Shown here piece after piece: positions 1 through 11,669 of a DNA stretch of 64,000 nt. The translations under genes were made by a program, and so were the position numbers. Every line of letters begins with the position of its first letter. Position 1 is the stretch's first letter. Origin of the DNA: Mikania micrantha (lineage: Eukaryota; Streptophyta; Magnoliopsida; Asterales; Asteraceae); assembly GCA_009363875.1 (NCBI GenBank), contig CM018697.1, positions 51,911,484-51,975,483 of the forward strand. The letters run 5' to 3'. Under the pieces are notes generated by a model. That model worked only from the letters and a program-made list of their open reading frames with translations. It made no database searches and was not told the origin of the DNA.

Positions 1-51
1 TCAAACAAGAGTTGGAATCTTAGCTTCAATTACAAACGGCGAATTAACGCT

Positions 52-116
52 GACGTGTTGAGGTAAGTGGTGGGCGGTGAGAGCTAGCCCTATATATAAG
101 CTTATTTCGGTATGTC
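52..116 (+). other. Conserved Gypsy stem-loop module, copy 1 (short loop)
   Basis: The 5' arm GACGTGTTGAGGTAAG can pair with the 3' arm CTTATTTCGGTATGTC through about 14 pairs, many of them G-U. The loop keeps GGTGGTGGG-like and CCCTATATATAAG blocks but has lost the middle part seen in other copies. It lies in the leader, sense with H. Confidence 0.5.
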
Positions 117-566
117 AGGGGAAATCCGGCGTTTGTATTTGAAGTAAAGATTCGGGAGCAACTGGAATCATTGAACATTAGTCAAACACATGAGATACAA
201 TCATTTGAGATACAATCATTGATGAATCAAATCATTGTGTTATTCAAACTTGGATGAGTCAAACATTGTGCGTGAATCAATCAAGTAGTGAACATTCTTT
301 CAATGTAAACCTTAAGTGAAAAATTCTTAAGTGATTACATCATTAGTACTTACTAACATAGTTTAACAAGAAAAATGTAGAGCACACATATGACTTAGTT
401 CTACATGTTAACAACTGTTAGTAGGTGCACACATAACATAATCATAATTCAATCATGGATTCAATCATAGTTCAAATTGATCAAAGATCATTGGATTCTT
501 AATCAATGGAACATACATGGAAAATCAGTACAAAACATGTGGCCAAATGCTAGCAAGGACATGATC

Positions 567-663
567 GTGGTATATCGAAGCGGTGGTGGGATGGCGTCTG
601 GGCTGGCAGTTTGCTTGACCCTTTCGTATGCCCTATATATAAGCTATCTTCGGTATATCAGGA
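567..663 (+). other. Conserved Gypsy stem-loop module, copy 2
   Basis: The arm GGTATATCGAAG (569-580) pairs with CTTCGGTATATC as 12 pairs including two G-U. The loop starts with CGGTGGTGGGATGGCG and ends with TATGCCCTATATATAAG. It is located in the gag leader of H, in sense. The function is unknown to me. Confidence 0.7.
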
Positions 664-877
664 AAGTGTCAGTGTGTAGGTTTGGTGGAGTGAGATCATG
701 GAACATCATACACATTCACGTGAGAAGTATGCTACTAAGCTTATTGCTTATACATGTACATGCTCATATTACAATTGAATATTAATACTAGTAGTATGGA
801 TATATTACTAATTTTATCATGCAAATTCAATTGTATCTTTTCTCATTACTGACCAACTTGTGGCTTCTATTCGTAGA

Positions 878-3800
878 ATGCCTCCCCGACGTGATCCTAA
901 CGGAGGGGGTTCGATAAGTGGCAACGACGATGAGATCAACAAGATTGCCCGCGCCATCGCTATACACATGAGAGATGTCATTCCGGGCATGGTCACTGAT
1001 ATTACCCAGAATCTTCGGGGAAGTACTAGTGATTCAGCACATAACTCAAATGCTACCAACACTGGAACTGCTAACTTCACTTTCAAGCAGTTCGATGATG
1101 CTAAACCTCCTAAGTACGTTGGTACCGAAGGAGCTACTGGCCTACTGCAGTGGCTGGAGAGCATCGAGGATATTCTTGATTTCACGGGATGTCCTGAAAA
1201 TCTGAAGGTCATGATGGCCTCAAGCGCTTTTCACAAAGGCGCACTCACCTGGTGGAATTCTGAGAAGAACACCAGAGGACGGGAAGTCTCATTAGCTTTA
1301 CCATGGGAGGAGTTCAAGAAGGTATTGGTGGAACAGTTTTGTCCACGCAGGAGCTGAAGAAAGTAGAGGTGGAAATGTGGAACTTGGTCCAAGACAGCGG
1401 CGAGAACGCGAAATATACAACTCGTTTCCATGAGTTGTGCATCTTGGTGCCACACCCGGTTACTCCTCTATCCCGCAGGATAGAGAAATACATCGAAGGC
1501 TTACCTATAGTCGTCAGAGGAACTGTGATGGGGAATAACCCCACTACTCTAGAGGTAGCGATTCATCTTGGAGCTAGTCTTACCGAAGAATACGTTAAGT
1601 CTGGGGTGCTCACCCGAAAGGGGTACAAGAGAGCACATATTGATGAAGGCAAGAAGCCTGAACAACAACATTATAAGAAGAAGCAAAAGACCATCAAGAA
1701 CTTTGCGGCTCTGACTGCAGCTACACCCACTCATGCCACACCCATTACTGCTATGCCACAATCTGCAACAGTCAGAAAGTCTTATACTGGCCAGTTTCCA
1801 CTTTGCACCAAATGCCAATATCATCACCTACCCAACACTCCATGCAAAAAGTGTCTCAAGTGTGGGCGGATGGGACACTTGGCGGCTACATGCCGATCTG
1901 CTCATCTTGCTGCTGCCACAACTGCTACCACTACCACTGCTGCTACAGGTGGAAGGACCTGTTACAATTGTGGGGCAGAAGGACACTTCAGAAACCAGTG
2001 TCCAAAACTCAACAACAACACTGCTACTGCTCGTGCTTTTGTTATCGGAGCTGCCGAAGCACGTGAGGAGCCAGCAGTTGTCACGGGTACATTTCTCCTT
2101 AATGGTCATTACGTTTCTATCATATTTGATACTGGTGCTGATAAAAGCTTTATCTCTGCCCATACTGCTTCTTTGCTTAACATAGAACCATCTATACTTA
2201 CTGCTCCCTATACCGTAGAAGTAGCTGATGGTAACATCATACTTGTAGATTCTATAATACATGGTTGTGAATTAAGATTAAACGACCATCTTTTCCTCAT
2301 CGATCTTATTCCTATGACACTCGGAAGTTTCGAAGTTGTGATAGGAATGGATTGGTTATCCAAAAACAATGCCGAAATTGTATGTTCGGAGAAACTTATT
2401 CGCATTCCTTTACCGTTCGGCGAAACGATGAGAATCTATGGCGACAAACCCTGCCGTGGATTGAAGATTGTGTCGTGCATCAAGGCAAGGAAGTACCTGA
2501 GAAATAAATACTACGCATTCCTGGCTCACGTAGTTGAGAAGAAACCTGAGAAGAAAGCAGTTGGAGACGTTCCAGTCATCAGAGATTTCCCTGACGTGTT
2601 TCCAGAAGACTTGCCTGGGTTACCACCGATCCGGCAAGTGGAGTTTAGAATCGATCTCGTCCCTGGAGCAAACCCAGTGGCGAAGTCACCCTATCGATTA
2701 GCACCATCTGAGATGCAGGAACTGTCTAGTCAGCTTCAAGAACTTTTAGACAAAGTTTTCATCAGACCGAGGTTCTCCCTTTGGGGAGCTCCGGTTCTCT
2801 TTGTCAAGAAGAAAGACGGTTCATTTCGAATGTGCAGCGATTATCGTGAGTTAAACAAGTTGACAATCAAGAATAGATATCCTCTGCCCAGGATCGATGA
2901 TCTGTTTGATCAATTACAGGGAGCAACTTGCTTCTCTAAGATTGATTTACGATCTGGGTATCACCAGTTGAGAGTAAATGATGAGGATATACAAAAGACT
3001 GCATTTAGAACTCGATATGGACACTACGAGTTTGTGGTTATGCCATTTGGGCTGTCCAATGCACCTGCAGTGTTCATGGACTTGACGAATCGAGTCTGCA
3101 GGCCGTATTTAGATCAGTTTGTTATTGTCTTCATTGATGATATATTGATCTATTCAAAGACGGAACAAGAGCATGAAGATCATTTGAGTAAAGTCCTAGA
3201 ATTACTAAGAGAAGAACAACTTTATGCTAAATTCTCAAAGTGTGAATTTTGGCTAAAGGAGGTTCACTTCTTAGGACATGTCATAAACAAAGATGGGATA
3301 CATGTAGATCCAGCAAAGATTGAGGCGATTAAGAACTGAACTACCCCATCTACTCCAACAGAAATTCGTTCATTTCTGGGTTTGGCAGGCTATTATAGAA
3401 GATTCATCGCGAACTTTTCAAAGATAGCCTTGCCACTTACTACTTTGACCCAGAAAAGTCAAGAGTTCATATGGGGACAGAAACAAGAAGATGCATTTCA
3501 ACTTCTTAAACAGAAGTTATGCAACTCCCCTATCCTTAGCCTCCCAAAAGGGAGTGATGATTTCATTGTCTACTGTGATGCTTCAAACCTTGGTCTCGTT
3601 TGTGTACTTATGCAACGGGATAAGGTCATTGCATATGCTTCAAGACAACTCAAGGTTCACGAGAAGAATTATACTACTCATGACCTTGAGTTAGGGGCTG
3701 TGGTCTTTGCATTGAAGATTTGGAGAAACTACCTGTATGGTACTAAATGTGTCATCTATACAGACCACAAGAGCCTGCAACACATCCTTAATCAGAAGGA

Positions 3801-5406
3801 ACTCAACATGAAGCAACGGCGTTGGGTTGAGCTTCTAACTGATTACGACTGTGAGATTCGTTACCATCCGGGTAAAGCCAATGTGGTGGCGGATGCTCTT
3901 AGTCGTAAGGAACCAGCCAAACCAATTCGTGTCAGAGTCATGGAGATCAACACACAGCCAAACCTGAAAGATTTGATTCGTATTGCACAGCAACAAGTGG
4001 TGACAGACAATCAGCTGAAAACAGAATTAGATTGCGGGATTGAGAAGAAACTAGAACCTCGATCTGACGGGGTGCTATATCTCAACGGCCGCATCTGGAT
4101 TCCAAAGTCAGAAGAATTGCGCACACTCATCTGCGATGAGGCTCATAAGTCGCAATACTCAGTTCATCCTGGAGCAGATAAGATGTACCAAGACTTGCGG
4201 ACATCTTACTGGTGGCCAGGAATGAAGAAAGACATAGCACTGTACGTGGGAAAATGTCTTACATATTCAAAGGTCAAAGCAGAACATCAAAAGCCTTCGG
4301 GACTTCTGCAGCAACCTGAAATTCCTCAATGGAAATGGGAACAAATTTCCATGGATTTCATAACCAAGTTGCCGAGAACTCCGCGAGGTTACGATTCGAT
4401 TTGGGTGATCATTGATCGACTCACCAAATCTGCTCACTTTCTTCCGATCCGAGAGGATTACAAAATGGAGAAGTTAGCTACATTGTACATCAACGAAATT
4501 ATTGCGCGTCATGGTACTCCAACATCAATCATATCTGATCGTGATAGTCGTTTCACTTCTCGCTTTTGGCAATCATTGCAAAAGGCTTTGGGAACTCGTG
4601 TTAATCTTAGCACGGCGTATCATCCCCAAACCGACGGTCAAAGCGAAAGGACTATCCAAACACTCGAGGACATGCTTCGTTCTTGCGTGATTGATTTTGG
4701 TGGGAGTTGGGATACTCATCTTCCACTCATAGAGTTTTCGTACAACAACAGCTACCATACGAGCATTCAATGTGCACCATTCGAAGCTTTATATGGTAGA
4801 AAGTGCCGATCACCGGTCTGTTGGACCGAGGTTGGTGACTCACAGGTTGTAGGACTAGAACATATTCAGGAAACATCGGACAAAATCACAATCATTCAAT
4901 CAAGGCTTAAGGCCGCACGAGATCGGCAGAAGAGTTATGCTAATCGACGGCGGAAACCGCTTGAGTTTCAAGTCGGTGACCGAGTTTTACTCAAAGTTTC
5001 TCCCTGGAAAGGCGTTGTCCGATTTGGGAAGAAAGGGAAACTTGCACCAAGGTACGTTGGACCTTTTGAGATCCTGGAAAGGATTGGTCTCGTAGCCTAC
5101 AAACTCAAACTTCCAGTGGAGCTAAGCAATGTTCATGATACTTTTCATGTATCGAATCTTAAGAAATGCTTGGCAGATCATGATGTTCAGATTCCACCGG
5201 AAGACATTCAGATTCAAAACAACATGTAATTCATAGAACGTCTAGTAGAAATCATGGATCATGGGGTCAAGAAACTTAAACGCAGCCGTATCCCGATCGT
5301 AAAGGTACGATGGGAGGGCAAACGCGGTGCTGAGTTCACCTGGGAACGTGAAGACCAGATGAAGCTTAAGTACCCTCATCTTTTTACAGTACCTTCGGCT
5401 AGTTAA
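878..5406 (+). pseudogene. Gypsy gag-pol polyprotein of H, broken in three places
   Basis: Translation starts at ATG 878 (MPPRRDP); the in-frame codon at 860 is GTG. Gag carries the capsid-like domain and zinc knuckles near 1830-1890 and 1960-2010. Protease shows FDTGA near 2130. Reverse transcriptase has YRELNK near 2845 and FIDDILIYSK near 3135. RNase H spans about 3420-3900. The integrase zinc region is near 4140-4275 and the DDE core about 4330-4850, followed by a GPF-type module and a chromodomain-like tail (5250-5395). Lesions: a one-base deletion near 1348-1354 shifts gag out of frame; TGA at 3337-3339 lies where a Trp codon is expected between RT and RNase H; TAA at 5227-5229 cuts off the tail. 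The last Cys of the integrase zinc site reads Tyr near 4261-4268. It is a degraded copy. Confidence 0.93.
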
Positions 5407-5430
5407 TTTCGGGACGAAATTCCCTTAACC

Positions 5431-5439
5431 AGGGGAGAC
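5431..5439 (+). promoter_or_regulatory. Polypurine tract of H
   Basis: The purine run AGGGGAGAC lies directly before the LTR start TGTAACA. It is the expected plus-strand primer for reverse transcription and fixes the left border of the 3' LTR. Element G has a similar tract in the same context. Confidence 0.8.
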
Positions 5440-5622
5440 TGTAACATTTGTACATTTAGTCATGGTAGTTGTAAACAGTGTTAGAACAAATGTGTTTTCA
5501 TATCAAATCAGTCAATGTGATTCATGTGTTCATAATGTGCTTGTGTGTTAGGATCTTTATTATCTAGGAACAACTATGTATTATTTATTTACAGTCGAGT
5601 TCGCTAGGAAAGAACAGTATCG

Positions 5623-5714
5623 TATTATATCGAAACAGTGGTGGGACGGCGTCAGGTACGGCAGGTAGCTGGAATCTGGGGTATGCCCTATACATATACT
5701 GTGTTCGGTGTAAT
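5623..5714 (+). other. Conserved Gypsy stem-loop module, copy 3 (H LTR)
   Basis: The arm ATTATATCGAAACAG pairs with CTGTGTTCGGTGTAAT over about 15 pairs with one bulge and two G-U. The inner part of the stem (AACAG/CTGTG) differs from copy 2 yet remains complementary. The loop keeps TGGTGGGACGGCG and TATGCCCTATACATA. It lies about 180 bp inside the LTR. Confidence 0.7.
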
Positions 5715-6542
5715 GGGATAGTGTTAGTGCGTAGTGTTGAGACGAATATTATGACAATTAATTAAAAAAAAGTCGTAATACGTAAGCGAGACTGAGTATA
5801 GTTATGGGTGACGATCCATAATGATACGAATGTTGAACTTATAATTATGATTAAACTGCTTTGAACATTTAATACGATCGAAAAACGTACGCGATTGCGG
5901 GTATACACGTAATTGCGGTTTTTTAACGATCCGTCAACACACGAAGAGCAAAAATAATTAAAATATATTATTTTATATTTTTTTTTACAATTTTGAAACT
6001 CATCAAAATGATGAGAATAATAATCCTTATTTAAAACCGCGTAAAATACGCGTTACGCGACGAAAACGCGAACCGAGCGACCGAAACGAACCCGAATACC
6101 ACACGGGCTATAAAAGCGTTAAAGAAGGTCATTTCCTTCATTTAATTCCAGCAAACCCTCTCTCTCACTACAAAATTTCGGCCAACCCTCTCTCTCTCTA
6201 GAAAACTAACTTCAATCGCGCGTATCTCACTCGTTTCTCAACGGATTTTGGTGTTCTTGGTGTCCATGCGAAGCTCTCGACATTCCCTACGTGAAAGTAC
6301 AAGAAATCAGTGGATTTGTCCGGCCAAAAACGAGGTATGCTCGAATGAAAAATCTGGAAAATAGGGTTTTCGTGGGTTTTTGTTCAAACCCGACACCTAG
6401 CCGGTTCTAGCACTCCCTTTTTCAATTTCGCACCTATAGCAACCTTCCTTGATGTTAGATTAGCTTAGATAGTGAACTGGAACAGCTTGTAGGCGAGGAT
6501 GGTAATGACACAGGTACAGGTTCGCCTAGGAGGATTCACGGC

Positions 6543-6951
6543 CGAACCCTAAAGCCACGGCCGAACCTTCTTTTGCTATGATGAGCCTTTGCCGAACCAG
6601 TGACCTCACGAACCTTACAGTGCGACGAACCTTCCTCAGCATAATCACGGACGAACCATGCCTGACTCAGCGACCCCATGCGAGCAGTGAACCAATGAAC
6701 TTCGGCGAACCAATGGGGTCTCACGAACCCTGCTGCTGCATGGGGCGAACCCTTGCTGTTTCACGAACCTTATGCTCTAGCCGCAACCAGCCTGGTCACC
6801 GAACCTTTGTACTGAGCCACGAACCTTGAATGATGCCATGTAGCCGAACCATGCTGTGTGTTTTGGCCGAACCCTAGTGGAGCTCTCATAATTGGCGAAC
6901 CCATGAACCATCTAACCTAAGGGATTCCCCGAACCTTGCCCTGACGAACCT
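6543..6951 (+). repeat. CGAACC motif array in the H LTR
   Basis: I count 17 plus-strand CGAACC hexamers in about 410 bp, commonly followed by CT or AT, with irregular spacing of roughly 15-45 bp. GGTTCG occurs once on each side (about 6519 and 6971). The sequence between motifs is not repeated, so this is a dispersed-motif cluster and not a simple tandem repeat. Element G has an equivalent cluster at the matching LTR position. Confidence 0.85.
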
Positions 6952-9000
6952 AGGTCCCTCAAACCTAAGAGGTTCGCTGCCATGGGTGGAACCCATGAGT
7001 GGTTTCGGCCCAACTCAATGCTACAAGGCCCAACTTCATTTAGTAATCGGCCCATTACGATCCAAAGTGGCCCAAGGGATTAATTAACTTTGACCCACAT
7101 TAGATCAAGCCTAATAGGAATCTTGGCCCAACTCAATCCCATTTGGCCCCTCATGATCTTAATTGGTCCAATATTATCTATGACTTTTACATGGTCTATA
7201 AATATGTTGTTGGCCCAATACCACATTCCATTGGGCCCATAGTTAACCTAAATGGCCCATGGTTTTTGTTAAGCCCGGTTTCATGGGCTTAAACCCAATG
7301 CGTGGTCCACGACTTATGATAATTGTGAATTGATCTTAAATAGATTAAGTTTCACAACTCAACATAAATATGAGATCAATTCATAATTCCAAAGACATAA
7401 CAACAATTCAACATCAATTTCAGAAATACATGTTAATCAATGGTTTATCAAACTCTTAAACACATGTGATGTTGTGCAAACAAGTTTGTGCACAAAAGAA
7501 CATTACACATTCTTTTCATGGATCCATGATCAAACAAGTAACTCAATCATGACTTTCAAGTTCATACAACGTTTTCAAACATGATAACAAGTATTCAAAT
7601 GTTAATCAAATCATGTTAACACAAGTCAATCATTGAATCAAAGTCTATACAATTATAAATCTTATATCTTATGTATGATTACAATGATATAGGAACCAGT
7701 TAGAAGTCCTGTTTGCTACTTGCTATTTGTTATAGTTCAGAGTCTGCTGCAGACAAGTGAGAACATTAGTCCCTCTTTTACTGTTTTACAACTGTTTTGG
7801 GGTGGAACAAGTGATCAAACACTCTATTTACAATCGTATTTCACTATACAAGGTGTATGTTATGTTACAAACATTACAGGTTCACTGTACAAATTTCAAA
7901 GGATTCATCAACTATTTTGAAGGGTTTTTTTCAAATGTTAAACATTTTCTACTAAAATGTTTTATAAAGCTTCCTTAAACTATTTTATATCAGTTTTACT
8001 CGAATTGTTTTATAAAGGTCAAACACTTTTAAATAATGGGATTTATAAACTCTTTTACTATAAACTCGTGTTTTCGAAAATAATCTTTTATATAAACCTT
8101 GTTACTATACAAGGTCACTATCCTATGTATTCAATCAATGGTTTCAAACAAAGGATTCAACTCATGGTATTTTAAACAAGGTTTTCAAATCATGTTATCA
8201 AATAAGGCATTAAATCTTTGGTTTTAAAGCAAGGTTCAAAAGCATGGTGTCCACTGTTGTGAACAAACTTATAAACACATCAAGTTTCATATTCATTAGC
8301 GTTAGTACTGGGTGATCACAACAAGGGAAAGCGGACACATTTGGGCAGGCCGATTTCTGGAGTTGGCTTTTAAATTTGTTTTAAAAGCTAACTGCATATT
8401 TCGGTTACATATGGTTTTATCACTGTTGCTGACAAATTTTCTGACTCCAAACGTAGTTTGGGACTTGATTATATGTTGGTTTTCGTGCAAACAGTCTTTG
8501 GACTGTTTACACTCATTTTACATACTTGATGTTAGTTTGGGTTGCAGCTCATCCATGTAATTCATTTATTGCTTTAAACATATGCCTTATATTACAAGTT
8601 CATGTTTCAAATGTTAAACCTATTGTTCTCACCAACTACTTCTGTAGTTGACAGTTACTTTTCACGTGTTTCAGGTAATCAAGTGTAAGACATTTTAAGG
8701 ACAACTAAGAAGACCGCTTAAGATAGAACAAGATGAAGAAACATGCTAGGATGGATTTAGAAACACACTAAAATCCTGAATGTTTAATTGTCTTGTTTGA
8801 AGTCTTATTTTGTAAACTATATTTTGGGTCTGTAGTTGTCATTCTTTTTGGTAGATAGATTGTCTGTAACTAAACAACTGTCTAAACATTATGAAACTTA
8901 GTAATCCATTGTGGTTGTTCTTATTCAATACTTGTGCATGATTCAACTATTCATACGTCACCGCGCCGTGGATTCCACACGCGGCGCAGGGGGTGTGACA

Positions 9001-10302
9001 ATTTTGCCCAAATAAAGTTTCCTAAAATAGTAAGTATTCGTTTAAAAGCTTGTTTTCACAAAACAAAGTTTCTAAATATGTTAAAAATCATTTCTAAACA
9101 TGTTTCATCAATCAAAGTTCATCAAAACACCTTAAAACATCAAAAGACGTCTTTTGATTTTGAAAAGTTTTCATAAATAGAAAGTTTATGAAAAATCATA
9201 TTTTTGACCAAATCAATCACCCAAGTGTGTTTCTAAACACTCCAATACACATTTGACATCATCTAGACATGTTTAACATGTCTAGATTATCACAAATCCA
9301 AGACTTGCACATAAAAGTTTCCTTTTATGGCAAGTGTACCAAAATCATCACTAAATCAACCCATAACTCAACCAAATTCAAACCCAACATTCTAAACTAT
9401 AAAATCAGATGATCTATAACAATATACCCATCAAATCACCAACACATTCGAGCAAACTAACTAAATGGAGTTGCATATTGGTTATTTCCCATTGCTTGTT
9501 CGATCTAACACTAGATAAGCTCATAAAACTAACTTAGCAGCTAGGATTGATGTTGAACAGCTTCTCACGATGGTGATCTAACTGTTGATGATGGTTTCTA
9601 GCTCCCTAGCTCCTTCTCCAAGATTCAAGGACTCCACGAACACTTCTAGTTGCTAGGGATGGCTTCAATGATGATTCCAGGAGGTTTTTGGTCGAGTATA
9701 AGTGGAGAAAGTCAGATAAAATATAAGAAGTTCGACTAAAATGAAATGGGTTGGTTAAATAAGAAATTTTGATCTGCATGGCCTTCGCGTACCGCGAAGG
9801 CTGATCAAAAATCATCTTCGCGTATCGCGATGGGATTCGGGAGTCTCAACTCCCGGTTTGCTTCGCGTATCGCGAAGCCTTTTGCCAAGGGATCCTCGCC
9901 TACCATGACGAGTCCATTTTCATGTTTTTTGATTTCGATGATTCGATTTCGCTCGTACTCGATTCCTAACGTTTATCCTAAACATCTAACGCATGTTTAG
10001 CACATAATCATATAATAGCACATAGGTTTGATCACCAATGTTCGTAAGACTCGTATGTGTGTTTCGATAATTCTTCGGATTATCTTGGATAGTTTGTGTT
10101 CGTGTTTTACGAAGTGTTTGCACGCTTGATTAATCCTAATCAACGTGTAATGCACAATTTAATAATTCTTCGAATTATTGTTTTTGTGTTTGTGTTTGTT
10201 GCAGTTCATTTAATAACCATAATTAAATGAAACGCAACGAGTATGAACGTGAAATGTAAAGTTGTAAGAATTGCAATTTACCAGAAATTGTCGGATGTCA
10301 CA
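9001..10302 (-). mobile_element. LTR (or solo LTR) of an unidentified minus-strand element S
   Basis: Read on the minus strand it begins TGTGACATCCGACAATTTC at 10302 and runs to H. A further TGTCACA-like end overlaps the end of the H LTR at 8994-9000, so S may be nearly complete at about 1.3 kb or cut by H. No primer site or polypurine tract flanks it. It carries three near-palindromic CTTCGCG...CGCGAAG copies. Coding capacity is absent. To the right it abuts G LTR sequence at the point where homology between the two G LTRs stops. Confidence 0.55.
9783..9877. repeat. Three palindromic CTTCGCGTATCGCGAAG motifs
   Basis: Copies lie at about 9783-9799 (ACC for ATC in the middle), 9816-9830 (last bases diverged) and 9861-9877. 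Each is self-complementary and CpG-rich within an otherwise AT-rich LTR. Confidence 0.8.
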
Positions 10303-10985
10303 GAGAGAGTGACAAAAATTGTGTTCTAGAGAGAGAGTAGGTCATATAAAAATGAAAGAGATGAAGTGGTTCATCTCTCTTATACTTCGTCTCGTCCCCG
10401 CGTGCTCGGTCTCGTTTATATCGCGTTAATGTTTTATAAGGTGCTCGTAATATATATTTAAAAGATAAAACATTTATATCCTTAGGTTTAATTTTATTAA
10501 AATGATTTTTAAATAAAGTTGTTTTGTAAATGATTCTATTCACTTTCGTTAAATTATTTATTTAAATAAAACGATTTGCTCATATACGTCTTAGGTTGTA
10601 ATTCCTAATAAATGTTTTTAAATTCTTTTTCTAAATTTTAATATTGTTAGATATTATTTAGTTATCTCGTCGAAAGGCGTTACTCACGTACGTATTCGTA
10701 AAGATTGTCACCTTTTCGAATCCAACGCTCGTATCGTATTTCGATTCGATTTACAATTTATGGAATATCGATTCAGGATATTATTCCGAATAATTATATT
10801 CGTGTGAATCGTCACCTACGCGAATACATTATTAAGTTAATATTCCTGAAATAATATTCCCGTTTAATTTATAATTGTAACCTCCCCATCGCGTAGTTAT
10901 TTCCAATAACGCTTTCATTATTATATTATCTTAAAAATTATTATTTCCCAATCCAAATACCACTAAACCATATCACTGACACATC

Positions 10986-11080
10986 CATGATAGACCGAAA
11001 TAAGATTATGTATAGGGCATATGTAGGAGTAGGTCGCAACCTATCCAGCCACCGTCCCACCACCATTTCGATAAACCATG
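10986..11080 (-). other. Conserved Gypsy stem-loop module, copy 4 (G 3' LTR)
   Basis: On the minus strand CATGGTTTATCGAAAT faces ATTTCGGTCTATCATG: about 14 of 16 positions pair, with G-U. The loop has GGTGGTGGGACGGTGGCTG and TATGCCCTATACATAA. Confidence 0.75.
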
Positions 11081-11187
11081 ACCATGTGTCCTTGACTATG
11101 TTTAGTAACAAAACAATAACCAACTCATAAATCTTTGCCATTCAAAACCAAAACCTCGGATTCTCCTCACCAAAGCCTCAACACTGA

Positions 11188-11294
11188 TATAATCATGATA
11201 AACCGAAGATGGCTTATGTATAGGGCATAGGTAGAGGTCAGTCGCAACGTCCTCAGCCACCATCCCACCACCTCTTCGATAGACCATGATTATA
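11188..11294 (-). other. Conserved Gypsy stem-loop module, copy 5 (G 3' LTR)
   Basis: The longest stem seen: minus-strand TATAATCATGGTCTATCGAA and its partner TTCGGTTTATCATGATTATA pair over about 20-22 positions with a few G-U or mismatches. The loop holds GGTGGTGGGATGGTGGCTG, GTTGCGACTGACC and TATGCCCTATACATAAG. Confidence 0.78.
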
Positions 11295-11357
11295 TCCTTG
11301 CCTAACTTTGGTTAAAGAATCCTATACCACTACCATTCCAAGTCAACAACCCATAAC

Positions 11358-11669
11358 CAATGTTTTCAGAACCGGACCGGACATCGAACCGGTCTCCTTA
11401 CCGGTCAGAGGTCCGACCGATCGAACCGGATTTAAGAACCGGATGATTTTATAAACATTTTACAAATATATATATATATATATATATAATCAAAAAAATA
11501 TAAAAAAAATTAAAAAAACCGGTTCAATTACCGGTCCGACCACCGGTTTTCCGGTCCGACCACCGGTTCACCCAAAAACGGTTTTGAAGCTAGAACCGGA
11601 CCGTTTAACTCTCCGAATCCCGGTCCGACCTGTCCGTCCGGCCGATCCGGTCCGAGTTTTAAAACACTG
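11358..11669. mobile_element. hAT-type MITE, 312 bp, TSD CCCATAAC
   Basis: The ends are CAATGTTTTCAGAACCGGAC and, inverted, CAGTGTTTTAAAACTCGGAC. An 8 bp duplication CCCATAAC flanks it (11350-11357 and 11670-11677). The other G LTR has the uninterrupted site near 21165, a direct empty-site control. The interior is rich in CCGGTCCGACC repeats around a TA microsatellite (about 11467-11490). It has no coding capacity. The 8 bp duplication and CA(A/G)TG ends are typical of hAT elements. Confidence 0.92.

Larger units (their letters stand above)
1..877 (+). other. Untranslated leader of element H
   Basis: This stretch lies between the unseen 5' LTR and the gag ATG at 878. It is AT-rich with no credible ORF; short frames across 477-785 run through a conserved stem-loop module and are not genes. 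It holds two copies of that module (52-116 and 567-663). The bases just before the ATG resemble the same place in element E, where TTCGTAGA also precedes ATGCC, so this junction is conserved between related elements. Confidence 0.7.
1..9000 (+). mobile_element. Ty3/Gypsy chromovirus-type LTR retrotransposon H (5' LTR outside window)
   Basis: The element reads left to right as untranslated leader, gag, protease, reverse transcriptase, RNase H, integrase, chromodomain-like tail, polypurine tract and a 3' LTR of about 3.56 kb. Domain order and the C-terminal chromodomain-like segment place it in the chromovirus branch; the long LTR and gag type suggest the Tekay/Del lineage (inference). The 5' LTR and primer site should lie just upstream of the window, because the related element G has a leader of about 1.5 kb and only 877 bp are visible here. 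The coding region has one frameshift and two in-frame stops, so it is not autonomous as read. Confidence 0.9.
5440..9000 (+). repeat. 3' LTR of H (about 3.56 kb)
   Basis: It starts TGTAACA after the polypurine tract and ends GTGTGACA. Its end region (about 8640-9000) is alignable by eye to the inner end of the E LTR (TAGTTGACAGTTACTTTTCAC, TTCAATACTTGTGCATGATT) and more loosely to the G LTR. Internal order: stem-loop module (5623-5714), AT-rich part, CT-rich segment (about 6155-6205), CGAACC array (6543-6951), GGCCCA-rich stretch (about 7010-7290), AT-rich tail. It contains no gene; short ORFs here are chance frames. Confidence 0.82.

Noticed and set aside
640..650. CCCTATATATAAG in the module as a plain TATA box
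   Set aside because: It recurs up to three times in leaders as well as in LTRs, always inside the closed loop, so a simple promoter role does not explain it; a promoter function is not excluded.
567..663. Hammerhead ribozyme as explanation of the stem-loop module
   Set aside because: One copy shows CTGAGGA and some show CGAAA, but neither is kept across copies; the GAAA-like words belong to the variable stem, and other copies lack them.
477..785. 102-residue plus-strand ORF in the H leader
   Set aside because: It runs through a conserved stem-loop module shared by non-coding regions of other elements and has no domain.
8994..9000. TGTGACA as a shared exact border of both H and S
   Set aside because: The LTR of H ends here by comparison with E; the same heptamer at the inferred end of S may be chance because LTR ends are alike, so I start S at 9001.
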